Assembly (NCBI RefSeq): GCF_001936115.1
Contig: NZ_MPDM01000003.1
Location: 186,386-250,385, forward strand
DNA: 64,000 bases
Reading direction: 5' to 3'
DNA from: Boudabousia marimammalium
GTDB lineage: Bacteria; Actinomycetota; Actinomycetes; Actinomycetales; Actinomycetaceae
The notes beneath the pieces were generated by a model. The model was given only the letters and a program-made list of their open reading frames with translations, did not search any database and was not told the origin of the DNA. Position numbers and translations under genes: made by a program. Positions 9,470 through 17,761 of this stretch are shown one piece after another. Within the stretch, counting starts at the first letter, position 1. Every line of letters starts with the position of its first letter.

Positions 9470-12163
9470 CTAATGCGCCGCAGCCCGCCAGTTGGCTCCA
9501 GTGCCCACCGACACCTCCAGGGGCACATTCAGTTGCATGGCTCCGCTCATCGCTTCACGCACCTGCGTCTCAACCACCGCGGCTTCCTCGTCGGTCACTT
9601 CCAAAACCAGTTCGTCATGGACCTGCAGCAGGACACGAGAGGATAAACCCATCTCAGAAAGGCGCTTTTCTACTTCCAGCATCGCCAGCTTTATCAGGTC
9701 CGCGGCGCTCCCCTGAATGGGTGCATTCAAGGCGGCACGCTCCGCCATTTCCCGGAGCTGCCGCTGGTTTGACATCAGATCGGGTAAATAACGACGCCGC
9801 CCAAATAGAGTCTCGGTGTATCCGTCCAAACGGGCCTGCTCAACCACCCCATCAAGATAGGCTTTCACCCCGCCGAAACGAGAGAAGTACACCTTCATCA
9901 AATCCTTGGCCTCCCCTACCGGAATGTTGAGCTGATTGGACAGGCCGAAGGCTGAGAGCCCATAAACCAGACCGTAACTCATGGCTTTAATCTTGGAGCG
10001 TTGCGGACCGCTGACCTGATCCGGGGTGGTCTGGAATACTAGGGCCGCCATCGAGGAGTGAATATCTTCCCCTGAGTTGAACGCAGCGATTAGCTCCTTG
10101 TCATCACTCAAATGAGCCATAATCCGCATTTCAATCTGCGAATAGTCAACCGTCATCAACATGTCATAACCGGCTCCGGGAACAAAAGCCTCACGGATTC
10201 GCAATCCTGCTTCCGTTCGCGCCGGGATATTCTGCAAGTTTGGCTCAGTTGAAGACAACCGGCCAGTCGCGGCAACAGTCTGCTGGAAAGTAGTGTGAAT
10301 CCGGCCATCTTCAGCGACCGCACGAGATAAGCCTTCTACGGTTTGCCGGAGCTTAATCTTGTCACGATGCTCCAGCAGGGCACCTAGGAAAGGATGCCCG
10401 GTCCGTGCGTGAAGATCTTTGAGCGCTTCCGCATTCGTAGTGTAGCCAGTCTTAGTTTTCCGGGTCTTTGGCATATCTAAACGACCAAAGAGAATCTCCT
10501 GCAGCTGTTTCGGGCTAGAAAGATTTACCGTGTCGTCCTCGATTGCTGCGAAAGCAGCCTGCTGAGCCTCATTGACCAGATGGTCGAGGTCTTGCGTGAT
10601 TTCCTGCAAGGTCGGCGCAGAGATCGCAATCCCCCTCGCCTCCATATCGAAAAGGACCTGGCTAATCGGGATTTCCAGTTTATTCATGAGCTTCGTGGCG
10701 CCCCGTTTTTCTAGTTCTGGGACGAGGGCGTCTCGGAGCAAAAGCAGGGAAGCAGCGGCCCGACCCGCAGTATCTAATCCACCGGAGAGGTCAATCATCC
10801 CAGACTCTGGCGCGAACTCAACGACTTGGCCGAGGAAGCGTTCCACCAAATCTTCCAGCTCATAGCTGCGCGCATCAGGGTTGCACAGATAAGCAGCTAG
10901 GACGATATCGAAAGCCACTGAGCCAACCACCAGCCCTCGGGCGGAAAAAGCATGCATCGCCGGTTTCGCATGATAGAAAACTAGGTCATCGCGATGCCGT
11001 AAAATATTGGCGAGGGTTTTCTCATTTCGTTCAGAAATCTCAGTCAAATCGATGACGAGGGCGTTTTCTCGGGTAGCCAGAGCCAAAGTATGAATATCTG
11101 GGTGGCTGGGGTTCAAGTCTCCGAGGGGGTACACCGCAATCCCGTCTGTACCCGCTGACTTCAACCATGTTGCTAAGGTCTTCGGATCGTTATCAAAGCG
11201 TGCTGAGGCGACCTCCGGCAATTGTGCTGCAACGTCCCCCTCAGGCGCAATAGGCTCTTCCTCAGCGAAGGTATCATCGCTTTGCAGTTGCTTGTCTGTG
11301 GCTAGGACTCGGCCACGTAAAGTAGTGAAACGAAGCGAGTCGAATAGTTCAATCAGTCCAGCACGGTTAATTGGTTTTCTCGCTAAGTCACTAAGCTCGA
11401 CTTCGAGTTCTACATCATTGACTAGTCGGTTCAAACGTCGGTTCCGCTTGACATCGTCGAGGTGTTCACGAAGTGCTTCACCACGTTTCCCCCCGATTTC
11501 TTCGACATGAGCCAAAAGATTATCTAAACCGTCATACTTGTTTAGCCACTGTGCGGCGGTTTTCGGGCCGACACCCGGCACCCCGGGTAGGTTATCGGAG
11601 GCCTCCCCCACTAGCGCCGCTAGTTCCGGATACCTCTGCGGGTAGACATCGTATTTATCCTTGACTGCCTGGGGTGTCATATGACGCACGTCGGAGGGTT
11701 TTTGGCCAGGCCAAAGCACTGTTACTTGCGAGTCCACCAATTGGAAAGTATCCCGATCCCCAGAAGCGACCAAAACTTCAAATCCGGCTTCCTTTCCACG
11801 TCGTGCGAGAGTTGCCAAGATATCGTCAGCCTCGTAGTTCTCTTTAGTGAGAACCATGATACGCATTTGCTTCAGAATCTGTTGGATTAGTGGGACCTGG
11901 CCAATGAACTCGGGTGGAGTCTCTGAACGAGTCCCTTTATAGTCCGGATATTCTGCGGTCCGGAAAGACTGTCTCGAGAGGTCAAAAGCTACTGCCACAT
12001 AATCAGGATTTTCATCTTTTAGCATCTTTACCAGCATATTGATGAAACCATGGACCGCGGTGGTTGACTGACCATCGGGGGCCGTCATAGCTTCCGGAGG
12101 AAGCGCATAGAAAGCACGAAATGCCACCGAGTGACCATCAATGATTAATAGCTTGTTACTCAT
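9470..12163 (-). CDS. polA: DNA polymerase I
   Basis: This 897-residue polymerase fills gaps in repair and replaces RNA primers. It has an N-terminal 5' nuclease (about residues 1-290, with VASGDRDTFQLV and GVPGVGPKTAAQWL), a central 3'-5' exonuclease-like region (about 310-490) and a C-terminal polymerase domain with motif A VDYSQIEMRIMAH and motif C QVHDELVLEV. The exonuclease region lacks the usual acidic metal ligands, as in mycobacterial Pol I, so proofreading is probably absent. A TAGCCT -10 ends 6 nt before the ATG, suggesting a leaderless transcript. Confidence 0.97.
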   Translation of the reverse strand: MSNKLLIIDGHSVAFRAFYALPPEAMTAPDGQSTTAVHGFINMLVKMLKDENPDYVAVAFDLSRQSFRTAEYPDYKGTRSETPPEFIGQVPLIQQILKQMRIMVLTKENYEADDILATLARRGKEAGFEVLVASGDRDTFQLVDSQVTVLWPGQKPSDVRHMTPQAVKDKYDVYPQRYPELAALVGEASDNLPGVPGVGPKTAAQWLNKYDGLDNLLAHVEEIGGKRGEALREHLDDVKRNRRLNRLVNDVELEVELSDLARKPINRAGLIELFDSLRFTTLRGRVLATDKQLQSDDTFAEEEPIAPEGDVAAQLPEVASARFDNDPKTLATWLKSAGTDGIAVYPLGDLNPSHPDIHTLALATRENALVIDLTEISERNEKTLANILRHRDDLVFYHAKPAMHAFSARGLVVGSVAFDIVLAAYLCNPDARSYELEDLVERFLGQVVEFAPESGMIDLSGGLDTAGRAAASLLLLRDALVPELEKRGATKLMNKLEIPISQVLFDMEARGIAISAPTLQEITQDLDHLVNEAQQAAFAAIEDDTVNLSSPKQLQEILFGRLDMPKTRKTKTGYTTNAEALKDLHARTGHPFLGALLEHRDKIKLRQTVEGLSRAVAEDGRIHTTFQQTVAATGRLSSTEPNLQNIPARTEAGLRIREAFVPGAGYDMLMTVDYSQIEMRIMAHLSDDKELIAAFNSGEDIHSSMAALVFQTTPDQVSGPQRSKIKAMSYGLVYGLSAFGLSNQLNIPVGEAKDLMKVYFSRFGGVKAYLDGVVEQARLDGYTETLFGRRRYLPDLMSNQRQLREMAERAALNAPIQGSAADLIKLAMLEVEKRLSEMGLSSRVLLQVHDELVLEVTDEEAAVVETQVREAMSGAMQLNVPLEVSVGTGANWRAAAH

Positions 12164-12169
12164 TCTCCT

Positions 12170-12175
12170 AGGCTA
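12170..12175 (-). promoter_or_regulatory. -10 element of leaderless polA
   Basis: TAGCCT ends 6 nt before the polA ATG. An AGGAGA stretch also lies there but sits too close to the start to act as a normal Shine-Dalgarno. Confidence 0.5.
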
Positions 12176-12251
12176 TCGGGGTGACGGCGACAGGGCAAGG
12201 TGCACGCGCTGCCACCTCAGGTTTAGCTTCCCTTCTAGCTACAGCTACGAT

Positions 12252-12257
12252 TAAACT
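12252..12257 (+). promoter_or_regulatory. -10 element of leaderless thioesterase gene
   Basis: TAAACT ends 6 nt before the ATG at 12264. Confidence 0.6.
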
Positions 12258-12263
12258 GATCTC

Positions 12264-12647
12264 ATGACGCAAAATATTATGGATGCAGCCAGAATCAATC
12301 TTGTCTCCGTCAGCCCTACCGAGGCCTCTGCCACCATGCCAGTAGAAGGTAATACGCAGCCCTTTGGGGTTCTACATGGTGGTGCTACTGCCCTACTGCT
12401 TGAGACAGTAGGTTCTTATGCAGCGCATGCGCACGCGCAACTGTCCGGGTGTGTGGCGGTGGGCACTGAACTGTCGGTTTCTCATCTGCGCTCAGTCCGC
12501 AAGGGGACAGTACATGCGTTTGCGCAGGCACAGCACACAGGTAAAAGCTCCGCCGTGTACGTTATTACGGTCCGTGATGACACAGAGCGAATCATTGCAA
12601 CAGGTCGTCTAACCTGCCGGATTCTAGAAGCGCCAGCGCAGAGCTAG
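12264..12647 (+). CDS. PaaI/MenI-type hotdog-fold thioesterase
   Basis: This 127-residue single hotdog domain has the PaaI/YbdB-type motif HGGATALLLETVGS at about residues 36-49, whose His-Gly-Gly and Glu form the acyl-CoA thioesterase site. In actinobacteria similar proteins hydrolyse 1,4-dihydroxy-2-naphthoyl-CoA or phenylacetyl-CoA-type thioesters. No menaquinone genes are nearby, so the substrate stays open. The gene stands alone on the plus strand, divergent from polA, and converges with the response regulator, whose stop is only 3 nt away. Confidence 0.85.
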   Translation: MTQNIMDAARINLVSVSPTEASATMPVEGNTQPFGVLHGGATALLLETVGSYAAHAHAQLSGCVAVGTELSVSHLRSVRKGTVHAFAQAQHTGKSSAVYVITVRDDTERIIATGRLTCRILEAPAQS

Positions 12648-12649
12648 TC

Positions 12650-13267
12650 CTAGTCCTCACCAATCTGGTCGATAACTGCATCTGCAACTTCACGCATCGA
12701 AAGACGACGGTTCATCGAGGTTTTTTGAATCCAGCGGAAAGCTTCCGGTTCACTCAGGCCCATTTCTTTCATTAGTAAGCCCTTGGCGCGGTCAACACGC
12801 TTACGTGTCTCAAAGCGATCCGTCAGGTTCGCAATTTCGTCTTCAAGGGCGAGCATCTCACTCTGACGCGAAAGCGCAACAGTAATCTGCGGAAGCAAAT
12901 CACTCGGGGTGAAGGGCTTGACTAGGTATGCCATTGCTCCTGCTTCAGCTGCCCGCGAGACTAGTTCCTCTTGTGAGAAGGCAGTGAGCATCACGACCGC
13001 TGAGGAGGTCTCTGACATGATTTTCTCGGCGGCGCTAATCCCATCTAGCTTAGGCATTTTTACGTCAAGGATGCATAGGTCAGGCTCTAGCTCGAGTGCT
13101 CTTTCAACGGCTTCTTCACCGTTAGAGCATTCTGCAACGACCTCATAACCAGCACCGACTAGAGTCTCTACGATATCCATCCGGATTAGCGCTTCATCTT
13201 CGGCCACCAAAATTGTGTGCCCGGTTTCAAAAATCTCAGTATCAGGGTTTTCTTCATTCACATTCAT
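12650..13267 (-). CDS. pdtaR: ANTAR-domain response regulator (PdtaR-like)
   Basis: This 205-residue protein has an N-terminal receiver domain (about residues 17-130) with acidic pocket AEDEAL, phospho-acceptor Asp in CILDVKMPKLDG and conserved Lys in YLVKPF. A C-terminal ANTAR RNA-binding domain follows (about 140-200, with RVDRAKGLLMKEMGLSEPEAF). In Mycobacterium the orthologue is phosphorylated by PdtaS and acts by antitermination or translational control on target RNAs. No histidine kinase is adjacent. A TATAGT -10 ends 6 nt before the ATG, so the message is probably leaderless. Confidence 0.92.
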   Translation of the reverse strand: MNVNEENPDTEIFETGHTILVAEDEALIRMDIVETLVGAGYEVVAECSNGEEAVERALELEPDLCILDVKMPKLDGISAAEKIMSETSSAVVMLTAFSQEELVSRAAEAGAMAYLVKPFTPSDLLPQITVALSRQSEMLALEDEIANLTDRFETRKRVDRAKGLLMKEMGLSEPEAFRWIQKTSMNRRLSMREVADAVIDQIGED

Positions 13268-13273
13268 GCGATA

Positions 13274-13279
13274 ACTATA
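13274..13279 (-). promoter_or_regulatory. -10 element of leaderless pdtaR
   Basis: TATAGT ends 6 nt before the ATG at 13267. Confidence 0.6.
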
Positions 13280-13346
13280 ATACTTTGGCAGCTATCTAGC
13301 GATACGCAACAAGCCGCTTCACAAAGATTGGGAAACGATTTTCGAT

Positions 13347-13376
13347 TTGCCTAAGCAAAAGTGCGTAGGCTAAGAT
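13347..13376 (+). promoter_or_regulatory. Promoter of tRNA-Leu(CAA)
   Basis: TTGCCT (13347-13352) and TAAGAT (13371-13376) are separated by 18 bp and lie 21 bp before the tRNA 5' end. Confidence 0.55.
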
Positions 13377-13397
13377 AGTTCTGCTCAACAAGAGCAA

Positions 13398-13474
13398 GCC
13401 CTGGTGGCCCAACTGGCAGAGGCGGTCGACTCAAACTCGGCATGTTGTGGGTTCGAATCCCACCCGGGGTACCA
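13398..13474 (+). tRNA. tRNA-Leu (anticodon CAA), CCA encoded
   Basis: A cloverleaf can be drawn by eye. The acceptor GCCCTGG pairs with CCGGGGT through two G-U pairs. The D-loop holds the conserved A, GG and A. The anticodon stem GTCGA/TCGGC carries loop CTCAAAC (anticodon CAA), and the T arm is GTGGG-TTCGAAT-CCCAC, followed by A and an encoded CCA. The variable region is only about five bases, unlike the long arm expected of leucine tRNAs. The amino-acid call rests on the anticodon. Confidence 0.85.
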
Positions 13475-13516
13475 AAAAAGTTCCTCATCCTAGTTTTCTA
13501 GGGTGAGGAACTTTTT
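13475..13516 (+). terminator. Intrinsic terminator of tRNA-Leu(CAA)
   Basis: A long stem, AAAAAGTTCCTCATCCTAG with a near-perfect complement, has a TTTT loop and ends in a T-run. It starts directly after the CCA end. Confidence 0.85.
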
Positions 13517-13570
13517 ATGTCTGCTCTAATTGGAACAGTTCTGCCTATATTGATCCAGCCAATTGAAAAA

Positions 13571-13595
13571 ACCTTGAGGGGATTTCCCTCAAGGT
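13571..13595 (-). terminator. Intrinsic terminator of the 69-residue small gene
   Basis: A 10-bp stem ACCTTGAGGG/CCCTCAAGGT has a 5-nt loop. On the minus strand it is followed by TTTTTTC. It lies just past the stop at 13627. Confidence 0.75.
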
Positions 13596-13626
13596 AGCTC
13601 AATGCTAATAGCTGGCTTATCATGAG

Positions 13627-13836
13627 CTACGCCGCTGGGAGCAATTCCAATCCCAGTAGTTTCATGGCTTCTTCGCGGGTACGCGAATCTGCTAAAGCAG
13701 TAATCGCCTGTTTAATGGCCGGCTGATCCAAATCAGCGAACCAAGGTCGAACAGTATCAACCACGCTGGATTCCAGCAGGTTATGTGCCTCGTAGGAACG
13801 GTTCACGTCCCTGAGACTAATCTTTGATTGATTCAT
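13627..13836 (-). CDS. Small hypothetical protein, 69 residues
   Basis: I do not recognise this protein. The ATG at 13836 is preceded by AAAGGAG with 6-7 nt spacing, and a good intrinsic terminator follows the stop, so it looks like a real monocistronic gene. A longer in-frame start at 13992 exists but has no comparable ribosome site. The product is soluble, mixed-charge and predicted helical, with a helix around PAIKQAITALADSRTREEAM. No signal peptide or membrane segment is evident. It lies between the tRNA-Leu(CAA) unit and pyk. Confidence 0.6.
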   Translation of the reverse strand: MNQSKISLRDVNRSYEAHNLLESSVVDTVRPWFADLDQPAIKQAITALADSRTREEAMKLLGLELLPAA

Positions 13837-14068
13837 CTCAATCTCCTTTTCTTCTAGCTTATGAAGGGAACCCATGGGCTCCGGTTCAGGTTGACACAAT
13901 CTACGTGTCGGTAGCCTTAAACATATGGTTTCCCTTCCGGCACTTGAGCGTGCTGGGAACCTCTGGTTAAAACAACAGCTGCAAAGACGCATTTATTCCA
14001 AATCTACGGCTTTATCTTGCTAACCAATCTGAACTGTACGTTATATCCGCACGGATTGCAAAAGCAAA

Positions 14069-14097
14069 GGGGCCGCTTGTCAATGACAAGCAGCCCC
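14069..14097 (-). terminator. Intrinsic terminator of pyk
   Basis: A 13-bp GC-rich stem with one mismatch and a 3-nt loop lies just past the pyk stop. On the minus strand it is followed by TTTGCTTTTGC. Confidence 0.8.
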
Positions 14098-14114
14098 CAA
14101 ACTCAGATTCTGAA

Positions 14115-15542
14115 TCAGTTATGGAAATCAATCTCTTCACCGATAGTGTGAATCCGAATCGAGTTTGTAGAACCACTTGAGCCCGGAGGCATGCCCGCCA
14201 CGATGACAATCTGGTCACCCGGCTCAGCAAGATGTGTCGCTTGCAAAACCTGATCGACCTGCCACACCATATCGTCAGTGTGCCGAACTTCGGGAACCCG
14301 ATAGGTTTCCACGCCCCACGACATAGCCAGGCAGTTACGGGTGGATTCCAGAGGCGTGAAAGCCAATAAGGGGATTCGTGAACGCAAACGTGACATCAAA
14401 CGGGAAGTGGAACCTGACTGCGTGAAAGTAACCATGAACTTCAAGTCCATCATTTCGGCGATCCGGTTCGCGGCATGAGTAATAACACCTGAACGAGAGT
14501 GAGCAAAAGAACCCAAATCTGCGATTCGATCACCGCCGTTTTCTTCAACGTTCTCAATAATACGCGCCATGGTACGGACAGCTTCAATCGGGTACGCGCC
14601 AATCGAGGTTTCACCAGAGAGCATGACTGCGTCGGCGCCATCCAAAATAGCGTTGGCACAGTCGGAGGCTTCGGCGCGGGTGGGGCGCGGATTGGTGATC
14701 ATTGAATCCATCACCTGGGTTGCCACAATCACGGGCTTGGCTTCACGTCTGGCGAGTTCAATGGCCTGCTTTTGTACCAAAGGAACGGCTTCAAGCGGCA
14801 TTTCCACACCGAGGTCGCCACGAGCAACCATAATGCCATCAAAAGCCTGGACGATGCCCTGCAGGTTTTCAACTGCCTGGGGCTTTTCAATCTTCGCAAT
14901 GACAGGGACGAACCTGCCTTCCTCTTCCATAATTGCGTGAACATCTTCAATATCCACGGCAGAACGGACGAAGGACAAGGCGATTACGTCAGCTCCCACG
15001 TTCAAAGCCCAACGTAAATCTTCCTTGTCTTTTTCAGAAAGAGCCGGAACTGAAACTGCTACCCCGGGAAGGTTCAAACCCTTATGGTCGGAAACATATC
15101 CGCCAACCTCAACGGTCGTGATCACGTCGGTCTCTGTGACCTTAGTGACACGAACCGCGACATTACCATCATCAATGAGAAGACGGTCGCCAGGCCGGCA
15201 GTCGCCCGGCAATCCTTTGAAGGTGGTGCCGACGCGTTCCTTGGTACCTTCAACATCGTCAGTGGTAATGGTAAAAGTATCACCGGGTTCCAATAACTCA
15301 CGGTCATTCTTGAAGTTACCGAGACGAATCTTGGGTCCTTGCAAATCAACCAAGATGGCAATTGCTCGACCTGAGGCACGCGCCGCACGACGAACTTCTG
15401 CATACACCGCTTCGTGGCTTTCTTGGGTGCCATGACTGCGGTTAATTCTGGCCACATCCATGCCGGCGTCTACCAGAGCCTGGATTTGCGATGGAGAGTC
15501 GGTCGCAGGACCGATAGTACAAACAATCTTCGCTCGACGCAT
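14115..15542 (-). CDS. pyk: Pyruvate kinase
   Basis: This 475-residue glycolytic enzyme converts phosphoenolpyruvate and ADP to pyruvate and ATP. It opens with RRAKIVCTIGPA, and has ARINRSHG near residue 33, the catalytic-lysine motif IAKIEKPQAVEN and the metal-site stretch MVARGDLGVEMP. A complete C-terminal regulatory domain is present. A GAAGGG ribosome site lies about 13 nt upstream of the ATG, rather far. It ends the run of minus-strand genes that begins with the Pup operon, but a gap of about 100 nt separates it from lgt. Confidence 0.97.
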   Translation of the reverse strand: MRRAKIVCTIGPATDSPSQIQALVDAGMDVARINRSHGTQESHEAVYAEVRRAARASGRAIAILVDLQGPKIRLGNFKNDRELLEPGDTFTITTDDVEGTKERVGTTFKGLPGDCRPGDRLLIDDGNVAVRVTKVTETDVITTVEVGGYVSDHKGLNLPGVAVSVPALSEKDKEDLRWALNVGADVIALSFVRSAVDIEDVHAIMEEEGRFVPVIAKIEKPQAVENLQGIVQAFDGIMVARGDLGVEMPLEAVPLVQKQAIELARREAKPVIVATQVMDSMITNPRPTRAEASDCANAILDGADAVMLSGETSIGAYPIEAVRTMARIIENVEENGGDRIADLGSFAHSRSGVITHAANRIAEMMDLKFMVTFTQSGSTSRLMSRLRSRIPLLAFTPLESTRNCLAMSWGVETYRVPEVRHTDDMVWQVDQVLQATHLAEPGDQIVIVAGMPPGSSGSTNSIRIHTIGEEIDFHN

Positions 15543-15645
15543 TGGTTTTAATTACACCCTTCAGAGTAGCTTAGCTGTGTCTTCAGTCTACTGACAACTA
15601 GGCCAGTGCGCTATTGGGACGCGCATGATTTAGCCTTCGGCATCA

Positions 15646-16542
15646 TTATTTCTGTTTGGATTCAGCTTCCTCAGCGGCGTTCTGCCAATGTTCCACCTCA
15701 GTCTTGGTTAGTTTGGTCGCAGCTCCAAGCCGGCCAGCCCACCAGTAGCCGACTAAACCGAGCAGTACCATACCCAGACCAAACCAGGAAGCTAAACGAA
15801 GCGGGCCAACCCAGTGGGCAGGCTCGTCGATACGAAGATGCTCCACCCAAGCCCGACCCAACCCATAGATGGCAACATAGAGCCACATAATCTGCCCGGA
15901 AGCAACCTTGTTCTTCCGCCAATAATCAAACCAAATTAAGAATGCCGCTCCCAACAGATTCCAAATCAGTTCATATAAGAATGTGGGGTGGAAAAGACTG
16001 CCGGAAGCATACTGCACAGGTAGATGCGCATCATCAATTTCAAGCCCCCAGGGCAAAGTAGTTGGCAAGCCAAACAGTTCTTGATTGAAATAATTACCGA
16101 TACGGCCAATCGCCTGCGCAATCAAGACTCCAGGGGCCAAAGCATCAGCAAAGGGCCCTAGGCGCTGGCCAGCCCGACGAACCGTGATAAAAGCAACCAG
16201 TGCCCCGAGCAAAACCGCACCCATAATGCCCATGCCCCCCTTCCAGACCTGGACCATCAGTAGCGGATCTCCGGTGGGAGGAAAATAGCGTTGCGGGGAA
16301 GTAAAAATTTCGTAGAGGCGCCCGCCGATGATGCCAGCCGGAATCACCCAGATCGCTACCGCGTAGAGAAGCTCGGTATCTCCCCCGCGCTCAGCATAGC
16401 GCCGTTGCCCCAGATAGATTGCCACGAGGATACCAATGAGGATACAGATGCCGTAGGCTCGCAGAGGAATGGGTCCCAAATACCAGACGCTTTCAGAAGG
16501 ACTAGGAATCGAGGCCGGGAGAATAACGGCTAGGTCGAACAA
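15646..16542 (-). CDS. lgt: Prolipoprotein diacylglyceryl transferase
   Basis: Lgt moves a diacylglyceryl group from phosphatidylglycerol onto the lipobox cysteine of prelipoproteins at the membrane. The Lgt signature AIGRIGNYFNQELFG is present, with about seven membrane helices and the essential RAYGICILIG region early on. I chose the TTG at 16542, which has AGGAG 7 nt upstream directly after the FKBP stop codon. An ATG at 16587 would overlap the FKBP gene by 32 nt. The tail after the last helix is short and charged. It is probably cotranscribed with the Pup operon. Confidence 0.9.
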   Translation of the reverse strand: MFDLAVILPASIPSPSESVWYLGPIPLRAYGICILIGILVAIYLGQRRYAERGGDTELLYAVAIWVIPAGIIGGRLYEIFTSPQRYFPPTGDPLLMVQVWKGGMGIMGAVLLGALVAFITVRRAGQRLGPFADALAPGVLIAQAIGRIGNYFNQELFGLPTTLPWGLEIDDAHLPVQYASGSLFHPTFLYELIWNLLGAAFLIWFDYWRKNKVASGQIMWLYVAIYGLGRAWVEHLRIDEPAHWVGPLRLASWFGLGMVLLGLVGYWWAGRLGAATKLTKTEVEHWQNAAEEAESKQK

Positions 16543-16555
16543 AATATTACTCCTG

Positions 16556-17749
16556 CTATTTAGTGGAAATGATTCCAAGAATATCAATCATAATAATAAC
16601 TGGAATATTTCCATCTGCTTCAGCTGCTGGCACTAAAACTACCAGTCTGCTTCCTACCTTCTGATCTGTTAGCTCATTGCTCAGTGGCTTCATCAGTTCG
16701 CTCATCTGGACTTTTTTCGGCGTTTTATCGCCGCTCCAAGTGGAGTTAGTAATTTCGCCCGTCTGTGCGTTCATCACGGTATATTGCACTAACAAAGTAT
16801 CGCTTGGCCCGACCTGCGCCCCCGTACCGGTGATTACAACCTGGCTGATTGATTTACTTAAATCAAGAGAATCAACTTTCGTAATCTGAGGAATCTCAGC
16901 AGTACCATCAACCCAGATAGTCAGATTCTCTGGAGCTGGAGCAAGCTCTCCATGCGCTTGAGTGTACATAATGTCAATGATTGAAATCTCAAACTCTGGG
17001 GATTCATCTTGACCAATATTGTGCACTACCGCGATCCTGTCGCCCTCGTGCTTACCAACTACGCTGGTATAGAGAAGGCCCGGCAGTAGTTGCTCATTAG
17101 CTAAACCGATACGTTCAATGGGCTGTAAGTTTTTGGGTTCGCCAGAGGCAGCGGCAAAGTTCGTGACCCGGGTGAAGACCGGCTCTCCTGGGGTAATTTC
17201 ACGGCCGCGCCCAGATTCAATCACTTGGGCGCCATTCTCTTTTGCGGTGATTTCTCTGTCCACCTGCAAAGTCAAAGTCGCACCGTGTCGACCTGTCACA
17301 GTAAATGGGTCCGTTTCGGTGACCACTACGGCTCGCGTGCCTGCCCACAGCCATATCACCCCGATGATTAACAGCAGTAAAGCTAGCGTCACAATCAGTG
17401 CAATAATCCGGCTCCATTTTGAAGAAAAAGAGGGAAAATGCAGTGGAAGTTTTCGCGATTTCTGCTTTGCTTTGCGCCTGTCCAAAGAGGATTGATTACC
17501 TGGCTTTTCCCGATTCTGTGCGCGCCGCGAGGGAATCTTCGGATGAGCAGAAAGCATCGGAACTTCAGTAGTTTTAGTCAGCTCAGGTGTTGCTGAAAGC
17601 AGATCAACAGGCTGTCCCTTAGCCGCTTCACTGGTAGCGGTCTGCTCTTGCTGACCCGCAAGATTTGCCTCAGCCACCGGTTCGTGCCGTGACAGATTCC
17701 GTCGGGAGGGGAATTGTCGTGGCTGAGACTCCTGATTAGAGTCATGCAT
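16556..17749 (-). CDS. Membrane-anchored tandem FKBP-like protein
   Basis: This 397-residue protein has a long polar, Arg/Gln-rich cytoplasmic N-terminus (about residues 1-112), one membrane helix (about 115-137) and an extracytoplasmic part with two FKBP-type repeats. The clearer second repeat (about 290-397) contains TLLVQYTVMNAQTGEI and VGSRLVVLVPAA. The first is more divergent and includes VVGKHEGDRIAVVHN. Several aromatic residues of the FKBP active site seem absent, so prolyl isomerase activity is doubtful. FKBP genes next to pafA are common in actinobacteria. It follows pafA closely and precedes lgt. Confidence 0.72.
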   Translation of the reverse strand: MHDSNQESQPRQFPSRRNLSRHEPVAEANLAGQQEQTATSEAAKGQPVDLLSATPELTKTTEVPMLSAHPKIPSRRAQNREKPGNQSSLDRRKAKQKSRKLPLHFPSFSSKWSRIIALIVTLALLLLIIGVIWLWAGTRAVVVTETDPFTVTGRHGATLTLQVDREITAKENGAQVIESGRGREITPGEPVFTRVTNFAAASGEPKNLQPIERIGLANEQLLPGLLYTSVVGKHEGDRIAVVHNIGQDESPEFEISIIDIMYTQAHGELAPAPENLTIWVDGTAEIPQITKVDSLDLSKSISQVVITGTGAQVGPSDTLLVQYTVMNAQTGEITNSTWSGDKTPKKVQMSELMKPLSNELTDQKVGSRLVVLVPAAEADGNIPVIIMIDILGIISTK

Positions 17750-17761
17750 GATTCTCCTCCT

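Noticed and set aside
10800-11200. Loss of exonuclease acids in PolA as a novelty
   Set aside because: A degenerate 3'-5' exonuclease domain is common in actinobacterial and Bacillus Pol I, so this is not new.
13276-13474. tRNA region as an integration (att) site
   Set aside because: No integrase, direct repeat of the tRNA end or mobile gene is nearby.
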